In this document: positions 55,755-63,811 of the stretch, piece by piece
Position numbering within the stretch: position 1 is the stretch's first letter
Layout of the letters: the number at the start of each line of letters is the position of its first letter
Source: Bin87 sp034423115
GTDB lineage: Bacteria > Chloroflexota > Dehalococcoidia > Lucifugimonadales > UBA3495
NCBI GenBank assembly: GCA_034423115.1
Contig: DAOUJD010000019.1
Span: 83,049 to 147,048 of the forward strand
Length of the DNA: 64,000 nt
Reading direction: 5' to 3'
Notes under the pieces: generated by a model
Seen by the model: only the letters and a program-made list of their open reading frames with translations
The model's database searches: none
What the model was told of the DNA's origin: nothing
Translations under genes and position numbers: made by a program

Positions 55755-56204
55755 ATGGAAGTGGTATTCATTCAGGACGTTGTTAACCAGGCGCGGGCGG
55801 GAGAGATCAAGCGAGTTGCGGACGGCTACGCCCGCAACTATCTGATTCCCAAGGGACTGGCCGAGGCGGCCACGCCCGAGGTGCTGAAGCGGCTGCACAA
55901 GATCAAGGCCGCCGGCGACGAGGTGCGGATCCGGGAGACCGCGGAGCTTACCGAGCTTGCGGAACTGCTCGACGGCACCAACATCACAGTCGAGGCCCGC
56001 GTCACACCAATGGGCCGCTACTACGGGACCATCAGCGGCGCGATGATCGCCACCGAGTTGAGCAACACCGTGGGGCGGGAAATCGACCGGAGGCTGGTTG
56101 AGGCCGGGGAGCCGATCCGGGAGCCAGGGGAGTACCAGGTGACGCTGCGGCTGTCCACCGAGATCGAGGCGACCATCAACATCACCGCCGAAGTGGAAGA
56201 GTAA
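55755..56204 (+). CDS. rplI: 50S ribosomal protein L9
   Basis: The 149-residue protein begins MEVVFIQDVVNQARAGEIKR, then VADGYARNYLIPKGLAEAAT, the conserved L9 N-terminal domain that binds 23S rRNA. After the connecting helix comes the C-terminal domain. The start is ATG 55755, matching the family N-terminus; ATG 55746 would add MTI and has a nearer AAGGA. dnaB follows 107 bases downstream, the usual rplI-dnaB order. Confidence 0.95.
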   Translation: MEVVFIQDVVNQARAGEIKRVADGYARNYLIPKGLAEAATPEVLKRLHKIKAAGDEVRIRETAELTELAELLDGTNITVEARVTPMGRYYGTISGAMIATELSNTVGREIDRRLVEAGEPIREPGEYQVTLRLSTEIEATINITAEVEE

Positions 56205-56311
56205 CCAACCAGGGACGGACCCTATCCGCCGCTCCCCGGCCGGCAGGGCGGTCCAGTCGGCCACGGACTACAATACGGGGCGGCATTCTCAGCAGGCAGG
56301 AGAGCGCCCGG

Positions 56312-57676
56312 ATGTATGCGGAGAAACTGCTACCTCACGACCTTGAGGCCGAGGCGGCGGTTATCGGGTCGTTGCTGATCGACGGGGAGTGTTTCTCTCG
56401 CGTCGCGTCGCTGGTGCGGCCCGACGACTTCTACCGGGAGCGAAACCAGGCGTGTTTCGCCGCCTGCCAGGCGCTGTTCGAGCGAGACGAAGCCATTGAC
56501 CAGGTAACCCTCGCCAGGGAGCTTCAACGCACGGACAAGCTGGAGATAGTGGGCGGCATGTCCTACCTCAGCGGCCTGGTGGCGGTGACTCCGACCTCGG
56601 CCCATGCGGAGTATTACGCCGAGGTCATATCCAAGACCGCCACCATGCGTCGGCTGATCGACGCGGCCAACGAGATTTCGGCCATCGGGTACAACGACAC
56701 CGCCGACGTGGACGCCACCCTGCGGCAGGCCGAGGACGTGTTGTTCGGTGTGCGCGCCGGGCAGACGCCCCGGGGCTTCATCCCGCTGCGGATGATCTAC
56801 GACCAGTACCTGGAGGACCGGGCCGCGGCGGTGGAGCCGGACCTGCACACCAAGGCCCCGGTGCTGACTGGCTACAACGAGATGGACGAGCTGCTCGGTG
56901 GGCTGCAACGCTCGGACATGATCGTGCTGGGGGCGCGGCCCTCCACCGGCAAGAGCACCCTGGCGCTGAATGTCTCCATCAACGCGGCCCAGGCCGGTTC
57001 AATTGTCGGAGTGTTCAGCCTGGAGATGAGCCGGGAGCAGCTTGCGCTGCGTATCCTGTCGGCGGACGCCGAGATTGACTCTCACCGTCTCCGGCTGGGC
57101 CTGTACACCGAGGCCGAGGAGCAGCGCATCATCGACTCCATCGGAAGGCTGTCGGAGTTGCCGCTGTTCATCGACGACACACCCTTCCAGAGCCTGGTGG
57201 AGATGCGCAGCAAGGCGCGGCGGCTAATGCTGGAGCACGGGCTGGACATGCTGGTGATCGACTATCTCCAGTTGATCCAGGGCAGTAGCCGCAACGGGGC
57301 GAACCGGGTGCAGGAGATCAGCGAAATTTCCAGGTCCATCAAGGCGATGGCCCGCGATCTGGACGTGGCGGTCATCACCTGCTCCCAGTTGAGCCGGTTG
57401 GTTGAGAACCGCCCGGGGCACCGGCCCCAGCTTTCAGACCTGCGGGACAGCGGCAGCATCGAGCAGGACTCGGACGTGGTGATGTTCATCCACCGGGAGG
57501 ATCTCCACAACACTGAAGAGGAGTGGGAGCAGCACTTCCCCGGCCGCGAGTACCCGCGCAATATCGCGGAGATAATCGTCGCCAAGCACCGCAACGGGCC
57601 GACGGGCAGCCTGAGACTCTTCTTCCGGGACAACCTGGTCCGGTTCGACGCGCTGGCACAGGTGGATGACTTCTAG
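56312..57676 (+). CDS. dnaB: Replicative DNA helicase DnaB
   Basis: The 454-residue hexameric helicase unwinds DNA at the fork. It opens MYAEKLLPHDLEAEAAVIGS with the N-terminal domain. It has the Walker A motif GARPSTGKSTLALN near residue 206 and the Walker B strand LDMLVIDYLQLIQG. It ends with QLSDLRDSGSIEQDSDVVMF and AKHRNGPTGSLRLFF (arginine finger region). AGGAGAG precedes the ATG. No intein was found. Downstream, after a small repeat-bound cassette, are DnaD- and DnaC-like genes, so helicase and loader genes are close together. Confidence 0.96.
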   Translation: MYAEKLLPHDLEAEAAVIGSLLIDGECFSRVASLVRPDDFYRERNQACFAACQALFERDEAIDQVTLARELQRTDKLEIVGGMSYLSGLVAVTPTSAHAEYYAEVISKTATMRRLIDAANEISAIGYNDTADVDATLRQAEDVLFGVRAGQTPRGFIPLRMIYDQYLEDRAAAVEPDLHTKAPVLTGYNEMDELLGGLQRSDMIVLGARPSTGKSTLALNVSINAAQAGSIVGVFSLEMSREQLALRILSADAEIDSHRLRLGLYTEAEEQRIIDSIGRLSELPLFIDDTPFQSLVEMRSKARRLMLEHGLDMLVIDYLQLIQGSSRNGANRVQEISEISRSIKAMARDLDVAVITCSQLSRLVENRPGHRPQLSDLRDSGSIEQDSDVVMFIHREDLHNTEEEWEQHFPGREYPRNIAEIIVAKHRNGPTGSLRLFFRDNLVRFDALAQVDDF

Positions 57677-57681
57677 CAGAC

Positions 57682-57754
57682 CAACGCCTTTGTGCAAGGC
57701 AAAATGTCCGGGATTGACCGGAAATGTCCGGGAAATTGAAAATCCCCGTTCGCA
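57682..57754. repeat. Direct repeat, left copy
   Basis: The core at 57719-57754 (CGGAAATGTCCGGGAAATTG and the following AAAATCCCCGTTCGCA) recurs at 58421-58457 with a one-base difference. Before it, CAACGCCTTTGTGCAAGGC matches CAACGCATTCGTGCAGGGC of the right copy. The left copy has an extra partial repeat (AAAATGTCCGGGATTGAC). The two copies enclose a two-gene cassette. Confidence 0.75.
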
Positions 57755-57822
57755 TAGGTGCTCTATATAAGAGATTGATGCCAAATTGTGAGTCAGCAAC
57801 TTGGTGGCTTCAGGAGCCATTT

Positions 57823-58158
57823 ATGGCAGACGGCAAAGAATGGCGAATCTCCGAACACTTTCGCCGCGACAGGGCCAGGGATAGACCAGAAGTTAACAAG
57901 AGCCGTCTAATAGATGTGTTGGAGAATTGGGTGGTGCGATGCACGACGATGGACAAAGATAAGAAAGAAGGGTTGTCTTATTGGGGATGGGTAGAGGTGA
58001 ATGGCACGAGAAAGTTAATGCAAGTCGTTACTTCGCCATCGGGCGACGGGACCATTGAAAGCGCATACCTCAACAGAAAAGACCTGCGTGAAATTGACCG
58101 AGGAAACGTCCAGCATTTCAGAGACAAATGTGTCCGCGACGATTTTGAAGCGAGGTAA
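57823..58158 (+). CDS. Hypothetical protein in the repeat-bound cassette
   Basis: The 111-residue protein is mixed charged (MADGKEWRISEHFRRDRARD at the start) with a beta-like middle (SYWGWVEVNGTRKLMQVVTS). It does not match a family that I know. Start: ATG at 57823 with AGGAG six bases upstream; a longer frame from 57724 starts inside the direct repeat. GC is visibly lower than in dnaB and the genes after the cassette, consistent with acquired DNA. Confidence 0.6.
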   Translation: MADGKEWRISEHFRRDRARDRPEVNKSRLIDVLENWVVRCTTMDKDKKEGLSYWGWVEVNGTRKLMQVVTSPSGDGTIESAYLNRKDLREIDRGNVQHFRDKCVRDDFEAR

Positions 58159-58161
58159 GGA

Positions 58162-58398
58162 ATGAAGGGAAAAGCGACTACTCCCGGTCATGTGTGCGCC
58201 TCTGATGTCACCTTTCGCTTCCCTGATGGCCACACATGGCGCTACGCGGGATGCGAGCAGGTGTGGATGCACGAGGTGCCAATTGGGGCAGAATGGGAAG
58301 ACTGCGAGGTATGCGACGCGCTGATGGAGAAAATCGGGGAACCGCCGGTGGATGAAATACCGTTTAATGTAGTGGTGGAAAGCAAAGTCCCGGGGTGA
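58162..58398 (+). CDS. Hypothetical small protein in the repeat-bound cassette
   Basis: The 78-residue protein has Cys at HVCASDV, YAGCEQVW and the pair CEVCDALM, which might bind zinc, and a domain-like FRFPDGHTWRYAGC stretch. Family unknown. It lies three bases after the preceding gene with GAGG six bases before the ATG, so both are probably co-translated. It ends five bases before the right direct repeat. Confidence 0.6.
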   Translation: MKGKATTPGHVCASDVTFRFPDGHTWRYAGCEQVWMHEVPIGAEWEDCEVCDALMEKIGEPPVDEIPFNVVVESKVPG

Positions 58399-58402
58399 CA
58401 AG

Positions 58403-58457
58403 CAACGCATTCGTGCAGGGCGGAAATGTCCGGGAAATTGAAAATTCCCCGTTCGCA
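58403..58457. repeat. Direct repeat, right copy
   Basis: See the left copy at 57682-57754. The core here is 58421-58457. Both copies contain an ATG opening the same MSGKLKIP peptide, so the repeat may have been duplicated from one original sequence behind dnaB. Confidence 0.75.
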
Positions 58458-58482
58458 AAAGAGGACTCATTTTATTCCGGAT

Positions 58483-58734
58483 ATGGATATGCTGGCCCAA
58501 GAACACGCTCAGACAGAGTGGGAATTTCTGGAAGCTTCGGACCGGGAATTTGCCTCAGGAGCGCATCTGCAAGCATCCGAAAAGCTATGGGGCGCCGCTG
58601 CGCATGCACTGATGGCGGTTATGCAAGAACGGGGAATGTCTGGCGATTCGCATAGAACGCTGCGATTTCACGCTGAAGCCCTCTCCCGAGAATATAGCGA
58701 CTATAGGATAAAAAGGGGGGATTCCTCTCCATGA
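58483..58734 (+). CDS. PaREP1/HEPN-like small helical protein
   Basis: The 83-residue, all-helical protein contains HLQASEKLWGAAAHALMAVM. This is the pattern of PaREP1/HEPN-superfamily proteins, whose function is largely unknown. Start is uncertain: ATG at 58483 or 58489; a longer frame from 58426 starts within the direct repeat. It overlaps the DnaD-domain gene by 4 bases (ATGA). Confidence 0.5.
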   Translation: MDMLAQEHAQTEWEFLEASDREFASGAHLQASEKLWGAAAHALMAVMQERGMSGDSHRTLRFHAEALSREYSDYRIKRGDSSP

Positions 58735-59471
58735 CCTTTTCCGGTTTCAGCCGGGACACGCTGTATACGCCGGTGCCCAACCCGCTGTTCGGGCCTCTGC
58801 TCGAAGAGATTGACGACCTGGCCGAGTTGAAGGTCGTAATGCGGGGCATCTGGCTGTGCCATCGGCAGCGGGGTTCGCCCCGGATGACCCCCCTGACCGA
58901 ATTCATCAACGACCGGACGCTGCTGCGGGGGCTGGGCGGCCCCGGACGGAACGCGGTCACGAAGATACGGCGAGGGCTGCGGCTGGCGGTGGAGCGGGGG
59001 GTGTTTCTGCGTTATGCGCCCGGCTCGCCGGACGGAGGCGGGGAGTATTACCTGCTCAACACGCCCCACGACCGGCGGGCACTGGAGAGGCTGCAGGGGC
59101 AGGAAGCACCGGGGCCGGACACGGACGGGGGACTCACACCGGACGTGCCGCACAATCTTGATTCCAGACCCAACATATTCGCCCTCTATGAAGAGACCAT
59201 TGGTACGCTCTCCCCGATGCTGGCGGAGGAGTTGAAGGACGCGGAGGAGAATTACCCCACGGAGTGGGTGAGAGAGGCGTTCGCCATAGCCGTGGGGGAG
59301 AACAAGCGCAGTTGGCGCTACGTCTCCGGCATTCTGCGCCGGTGGGCGTCGGAAGGAAGGGGTGCAGGAAGGAACGATGGAAAGCCTGGGCGACATCCTG
59401 CGGAGGATCAACGCCGCAAGCACCTTGAGGCATACCAACGGCGCAGGGCACAGGACCGCGCAACTCGCTGA
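58731..59471 (+). CDS. DnaD-domain replication protein
   Basis: The 246-residue protein has an N-terminal part with a winged-helix-like look (ELKVVMRGIWLCHRQRGS) and a C-terminal DnaD domain (about 148-215). The domain carries NIFALYEETIGTLSPMLAEE and EWVREAFAIAVGENKRSWRYV split around an acidic turn; it ends in a basic tail. DnaD-type proteins help open DNA and load the replicative helicase. The DnaC-like gene begins 95 bases before its stop, in another frame. Confidence 0.82.
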   Translation: MTFSGFSRDTLYTPVPNPLFGPLLEEIDDLAELKVVMRGIWLCHRQRGSPRMTPLTEFINDRTLLRGLGGPGRNAVTKIRRGLRLAVERGVFLRYAPGSPDGGGEYYLLNTPHDRRALERLQGQEAPGPDTDGGLTPDVPHNLDSRPNIFALYEETIGTLSPMLAEELKDAEENYPTEWVREAFAIAVGENKRSWRYVSGILRRWASEGRGAGRNDGKPGRHPAEDQRRKHLEAYQRRRAQDRATR

Positions 59472-60834
59472 GGAAGTTGACCTTTGCCCCCGCTGCAATG
59501 GCAGCGGGTGGGTGTCCAAGCGGGTCCACGTCGGTCACCCGGAATTCGGTCAGGCGTTCCCGTGCGTGTGCCAGGAGACGCAGAACGTTCCCACGCGGGT
59601 CACGGCATTGCGACGGTACAGCAACCTGGGGGCGTTGACGCGAATCACCTTTGCCGGCACCCGTCCGGATGGGCAACCGGGGGGCGCGGCTAACCGCCAG
59701 ATGTTTTCCGATGCGTATGCCTTCGCGGCGGATTACGCCGAGAACCCCGAAGGCTGGCTGGTGCTGTGCGGCCCTAGCGGCAGCGGCAAGACCCATCTGG
59801 CAGCCGCCATTGCCAACCGCTGCATCGAGCGGCAGCAGACGACTTTCTTCATCGTGGCCGCCGACCTGCTGGACCATCTGCGGTCCACCTACTCCCCGGA
59901 GAGTCCCATGACTTACGACGAACTTTTCGAGCAGGTGCGGAACGTTCCCCTGCTTGTGCTGGACGACCTGGGGACTACGAGCGCAACGCCTTGGGCCGAG
60001 GAGAAGCTGTTCCAGGTGGTGAACCACCGCTACAACAATGCGCTTCCCACGGTGATCACAGTACGCGGGCCGATGCATCGGATGGACGATGCCCTGCGGA
60101 CGCGGCTGGAGGGATTCAACGGCTTTTCCAGGGTGTGGCAACTGGGCTATTTCAACAACCGGCCCGACCTGGACATCGGCGCTGTGCCGGACAGTATGCT
60201 GTCCCGGATGACCTTCGACAATTTCGACCCGCGCGGCGGACAGGGGGCGACCCGTACTGACCAGGAATCGCTGGCGGAGGCCCTGCGGGCGGCCCGGAGC
60301 TTTGCCGCTGACCCGGAGGGGTGGCTGCTGTTCACCGGGCCGTGGGGTTCCGGGAAGACGCACCTGGCGGTGGCGATTGCGGGGGTCAGCCTCCTGCAGG
60401 ACCGCCCGGTGTTCTTCGCCTTCGTCCCTACATTGATGGACCACCTGCGCGCCACGTTCAGGCCGGACAGCGCCATCGGGTACGACGAGTTGTTTGAGGA
60501 ACTGATCACCGTCCCGGTGCTGGTGCTGGACGACCTTGGGACTGAGAGCAGCACTCCCTGGGCCGAGGAGAAGCTGTACCAGATTATCGTGCACCGCCAC
60601 GAGGCCAATCTTCCCACGGTGATAACCACGGCCTCGGACATGGAAGAACTGAAGAAGACCAGGCCCCGTATCGCCGCCCGTCTGGTGGACATAAACGTTG
60701 TCAACGACGTGCCAATCACCGCTCCCAACTATCGGGACCAGGGTAGGGGAGGCGTTTCCGGGCCTGTTGGGGATGCGCCGCGCACAAGTGGTCCCCGGCC
60801 AAGGCGCAGGGGAGACGGCTCCGGCCCACGGTAG
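59377..60834 (+). CDS. Helicase loader-like protein with two DnaC/IstB-type ATPase domains
   Basis: The 485-residue protein has a Cys cluster near the N-terminus (CPRC at 37-40, CVC at 63-65) like a zinc finger. Two AAA+ ATPase domains follow: Walker A GPSGSGKT at 132-139 and again GPWGSGKT at 321-328. Each is followed by Walker B LVLDDLGT and then PWAEEKL. The domains are about 190 residues apart and similar throughout, so it is an internal duplication. DnaC normally has one such domain. Start: ATG at 59377 with GGAAGGA upstream. Placed after dnaB and the DnaD-domain gene, it is the likely helicase loader. Confidence 0.85.
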   Translation: MESLGDILRRINAASTLRHTNGAGHRTAQLAEEVDLCPRCNGSGWVSKRVHVGHPEFGQAFPCVCQETQNVPTRVTALRRYSNLGALTRITFAGTRPDGQPGGAANRQMFSDAYAFAADYAENPEGWLVLCGPSGSGKTHLAAAIANRCIERQQTTFFIVAADLLDHLRSTYSPESPMTYDELFEQVRNVPLLVLDDLGTTSATPWAEEKLFQVVNHRYNNALPTVITVRGPMHRMDDALRTRLEGFNGFSRVWQLGYFNNRPDLDIGAVPDSMLSRMTFDNFDPRGGQGATRTDQESLAEALRAARSFAADPEGWLLFTGPWGSGKTHLAVAIAGVSLLQDRPVFFAFVPTLMDHLRATFRPDSAIGYDELFEELITVPVLVLDDLGTESSTPWAEEKLYQIIVHRHEANLPTVITTASDMEELKKTRPRIAARLVDINVVNDVPITAPNYRDQGRGGVSGPVGDAPRTSGPRPRRRGDGSGPR

Positions 60835-60869
60835 CAGCTTTTCCCGCAGCGTCTGGATGGTTGCCAGTG

Positions 60870-60893
60870 GATTCCCGTTTTCACGGGAATGAC
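60870..60893. repeat. REP-like hairpin
   Basis: GATTCCCGTTTTCACGGGAA and the following TGAC give a perfect 8-bp stem (ATTCCCGT/ACGGGAAT, loop TTTC). It follows the helicase-loader gene. Confidence 0.6.
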
Positions 60894-61066
60894 GATAGTG
60901 TGTTCTCCGAATGCCCACTCATTTTTCAAAGTTGGTGAAACCGTTTGGCTGTTGGGCGCGTATTTATGATACAGACTATTTGTATGCCTTTGCGCCGGTG
61001 GCTCTGGCAGGGCGTGTGAGATGATAGTATGTATTGACATGGGAGCGGTTAGTCAACCAGAATAAG

Positions 61067-61084
61067 GCCCCGGCTTTTCGGGGC
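61067..61084 (+). terminator. Short GC hairpin upstream of the protease gene
   Basis: GCCCCG (61067-61072) pairs with CGGGGC (61079-61084) around GCTTTT. It lies 28 bases before the ATG of the HtrA-type gene, so it could be a weak terminator or a leader structure. Confidence 0.35.
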
Positions 61085-61112
61085 GAACTCCAGAGATGAG
61101 GATGTGGGCGAG

Positions 61113-62333
61113 ATGAACAGACTTTCCAAATCGTTTGCTCTTGCGGTGACGGCGCTTTCTTTTGCCGTGATAGCTGTCGTTGCCTTTGCGTGGTTCGGCC
61201 CCGGGCTGGACAGGGTTACACCTCCGGCATCGGCGGCGCTGTTCGACGAGAACCTGGTGCAGCGGATCTATGAGGAGGCCAGCCCGGCGGTGGTGGACGT
61301 GAACGTGGACTTGCAGATGGCCCAGTCGTTCAACCGGCTGGGGGCCGGGTCCGGGTTCCTGATTGACATGGAAGGTCACATAGTGACCAACAACCACGTA
61401 ATCCAGAACGCGGACCGGGTGCGGGTGTCGTTCCAGGACCGCACCAGCGTTGAGGCGGAGGTGCTGGGGGTGAATCCGGCCAACGACCTGGCGCTAATCA
61501 AGGTGGACCCGGAGGCGGTGAAGGGCATCACGCCGCTGACCCTGGGAGATTCGGACAACCTGCGGCCCGGTCAACTGGCCATCGCCATCGGCAGTCCTTT
61601 CGGGCTGGACGGCTCGGTGACTGTGGGGGTGATAAGCGGCGTGGACCGCACCATCCCCAGCGACATATCGCGGCTCATATCCGGGGCGGTGCAGACGGAC
61701 GCGCTGATCAACCCCGGCAATTCGGGCGGGCCGCTGCTTAACCGGGACGGACAGGTGGTAGGCATCAACACGGCCATCCACGTCGCGCCGGGGCTGGTCC
61801 CGCGCACCCTGGGGCAGGGGAGCATCGCGTTTGCCGTGCCGTCCAACACCCTGAGCGACCTGATGCCCCGGCTGAAGAGCAAAGGGGAGATCAAGCCGCC
61901 GTGGCTGGGCATCGGCGCGGCCACCCTGGAGCCGCTGCTGGTGGAGACGCTGGACCTGCCCGTGGAGAGCGGCGTGTACGTTACCCAGGTGATGAGCGGC
62001 AGCCCGGCGCAGGAAGCCAAGCTGATACCCTCGGGCGCGGACATGGAGGGAATGCCAACCCGCGGCGGGGACATCATACTCTCGCTGGACGGGACGCCGG
62101 TTGCGACGGTGCCGGACCTTATCACCGAGCTCAACAAGCACCTGCCGGGGGATGAAGTGCAGTTGACAGTGCTGAGGGACGGGGATGAAGTTGCCGTGAC
62201 AGTGACGCTGGCCGAGTGGCCGGAGGAACGGGAGTTCGGTAGCCGGTCACGAGAGCGTTTGCCCATCCCCGATGAGCGGTCCCTGCCGCGGATCCCGCTG
62301 CCGGACCTGTTCCCGAAGAACGACCCGAAGTAG
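61113..62333 (+). CDS. HtrA/DegP-type trypsin-like serine protease with PDZ domain
   Basis: The 406-residue protein has an N-terminal membrane anchor or signal (VTALSFAVIAVVAFAWFGP), a trypsin-like domain with the triad His95 (VTNNHV), Asp125 (NPANDLALIKV) and Ser204 (PGNSGGPLLN), and one PDZ domain (about 290-385). It probably degrades damaged proteins outside the membrane. It ends in a charged Pro-rich tail. Start: ATG at 61113; a GTG at 61104 is nine bases earlier. A strong terminator follows. Confidence 0.9.
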   Translation: MNRLSKSFALAVTALSFAVIAVVAFAWFGPGLDRVTPPASAALFDENLVQRIYEEASPAVVDVNVDLQMAQSFNRLGAGSGFLIDMEGHIVTNNHVIQNADRVRVSFQDRTSVEAEVLGVNPANDLALIKVDPEAVKGITPLTLGDSDNLRPGQLAIAIGSPFGLDGSVTVGVISGVDRTIPSDISRLISGAVQTDALINPGNSGGPLLNRDGQVVGINTAIHVAPGLVPRTLGQGSIAFAVPSNTLSDLMPRLKSKGEIKPPWLGIGAATLEPLLVETLDLPVESGVYVTQVMSGSPAQEAKLIPSGADMEGMPTRGGDIILSLDGTPVATVPDLITELNKHLPGDEVQLTVLRDGDEVAVTVTLAEWPEEREFGSRSRERLPIPDERSLPRIPLPDLFPKNDPK

Positions 62334-62369
62334 GTCGCGCTGACAGGGTTAGAATTGGTAGCCTGGCCA

Positions 62370-62407
62370 ACCGGGGATGACGGCGCTCGTCATCCCCGGT
62401 CTTGTTT
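62370..62407 (+). terminator. Rho-independent-type terminator after the protease gene
   Basis: ACCGGGGATGACG (62370-62382) and CGTCATCCCCGGT (62388-62400) form a perfect 13-bp stem with loop GCGCT, followed by CTTGTTT. It starts 36 bases after the stop of the protease gene. Confidence 0.85.
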
Positions 62408-62460
62408 GGCCCTGTTTCGTTACTCCTGTGGATGAGTTCGTTTCATTGTTTTCGCACATG

Positions 62461-62484
62461 GATTTCCGTAATCATGGGAATGAC
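62461..62484. repeat. REP-like hairpin, diverged copy
   Basis: GATTTCCGTAATCATGGGAA and the following TGAC match the copies at 50691 and 60870, with a weaker stem. It lies between the protease and the dCTP-deaminase-family gene. Confidence 0.5.
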
Positions 62485-62535
62485 GGACTATAGACATCGG
62501 AGGCAGTAGTGAAACATGACGGGGCGGTTACGCCC

Positions 62536-63708
62536 TCAGAACAGGGGTAGTTGGCGGGAGGGGATGGGGTTGACTGCACGCTTGAAGTGCTTGCTGAGCG
62601 TTAGCTCCTGGTACTGGTAGGAGGAGCCGGCGTCGGGGCCATAAAGGATGGACGGGGCCTCGGCCATTGTCTGAAACTCCAGACGGCATACCTTCTGGCC
62701 GTTCTCGATCATGAAGGGGACGTCGTGGGCGCGGACTTCCAGGACGGCCTTGCTTCCGGGCGAGAGGCCCTGGTGGTCGTAGCCGAATCCCGGATCGAAG
62801 AATCCGGCGTAGTGGGTCCGCAACTCTCCGCTGGTGGGGTCGTAGGCGGTCATCTCGGCGGCGTAGCCCGGGGGCACGGTGACCGTTTCCGACGACAATA
62901 GCAGGTAGAACTCCTCCGGCTCCAGCACCAGCCGCTCCCGGCGTTCGCGGTAGACGGGTTCCCAGAAGTCCTCCACATCGTACCTTCCGATGCGGGACAG
63001 GTCAAGCAGAAAGCTGTTCTTGCGTGCCTTGTACCCGACCACCCGGTCTTCGCCGCCGGACAGGTCGATGCTCAGGAACACCTCGGGGCCAGAGGCGGGG
63101 CTGAGGTGTGCGGCCTCCAGGTCCGGGGACAGTGGCTGCTCCGTCCCAGCCTGGGCGTGGCTGCGTTGGGACTCTTTGTATGCGCCCCTGATCAGGCGCA
63201 ACTGGTTCAGGGAGAGACCTTCCTTGACGTAGACGGTGAAGGAACGGGAGGCGACTTCAAGATACAGCTTGCCGTTGTATCCGGGCCTGATTTCGTCAAA
63301 CCGGTCGCTGCGGTCCGTGATGACACGGGTGAAGATGTCCAGCCGCCCGGTGGAGCTGCGGGGGTTGGTGCGGGCGTGGATGCCCGGCGGGAGCCTTAGT
63401 TTCTCGACCAGAGGTATGAGGTAGGGGCGTTCCCGCTCCAGGATGGCCCCGTCGCGGATGTCGAGCTCGTCCATGACGTAGCCGTCTTCCTGTTTGGCTT
63501 CCACGGGCATGTCATGGGGCAGGAAGCTGCAACGGAGCCGGTACGCCTTGGGGCCGAGACGCAGGTCAAGACTGGCAGGCTGGAAGTTCTCGTCGGGAAT
63601 GCGGTACTCGCCAGCGCTGATTGTCCCGTCTGCTACGGCACGGCGCAGCCAATCGGACGGAAAGATGCCCTGGGGCCCGGAAATGCCATTTACTGGGATT
63701 TCAGCCAT
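62536..63708 (-). CDS. 2'-deoxycytidine 5'-triphosphate deaminase family protein
   Basis: The 390-residue protein has two halves of the dUTPase/dCTP deaminase fold. It includes PSDWLRRAVADGTI, PASLDLRLGPKAYRL, ARTNPRSSTGRLDIFTRV (the substrate-binding Arg/Ser-rich motif), YNGKLYLEV and a second half with YAEMTAYDPTSGELRTHYAG split across residues 285-305 and FFDPGFGYD. This long form (about 370-390) is a separate Pfam family (DCD) from short Dcd. It would make dUTP from dCTP. Upstream on the same strand is the Gfo/Idh/MocA gene. Confidence 0.85.
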   Translation of the reverse strand: MAEIPVNGISGPQGIFPSDWLRRAVADGTISAGEYRIPDENFQPASLDLRLGPKAYRLRCSFLPHDMPVEAKQEDGYVMDELDIRDGAILERERPYLIPLVEKLRLPPGIHARTNPRSSTGRLDIFTRVITDRSDRFDEIRPGYNGKLYLEVASRSFTVYVKEGLSLNQLRLIRGAYKESQRSHAQAGTEQPLSPDLEAAHLSPASGPEVFLSIDLSGGEDRVVGYKARKNSFLLDLSRIGRYDVEDFWEPVYRERRERLVLEPEEFYLLLSSETVTVPPGYAAEMTAYDPTSGELRTHYAGFFDPGFGYDHQGLSPGSKAVLEVRAHDVPFMIENGQKVCRLEFQTMAEAPSILYGPDAGSSYQYQELTLSKHFKRAVNPIPSRQLPLF

Positions 63709-63735
63709 ACCCTGAAGCTACCATGAATAAGGACG

Positions 63736-63769
63736 CCCCGCCATTCCTGTGAATACGGGAATGGCGGGG
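63736..63769. repeat. Large REP-like hairpin
   Basis: CCCCGCCATTCCTGT (63736-63750) pairs with ACGGGAATGGCGGGG (63755-63769) with one mismatch, loop GAAT. Its core is like the other REP-like copies. On the minus strand it follows the Gfo/Idh/MocA stop, so it may also end or stabilise that message. Confidence 0.65.
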
Positions 63770-63811
63770 TTATGCTTGCACGGGAAGGACGGGGCGTGAT
63801 TACAGGCGTGA

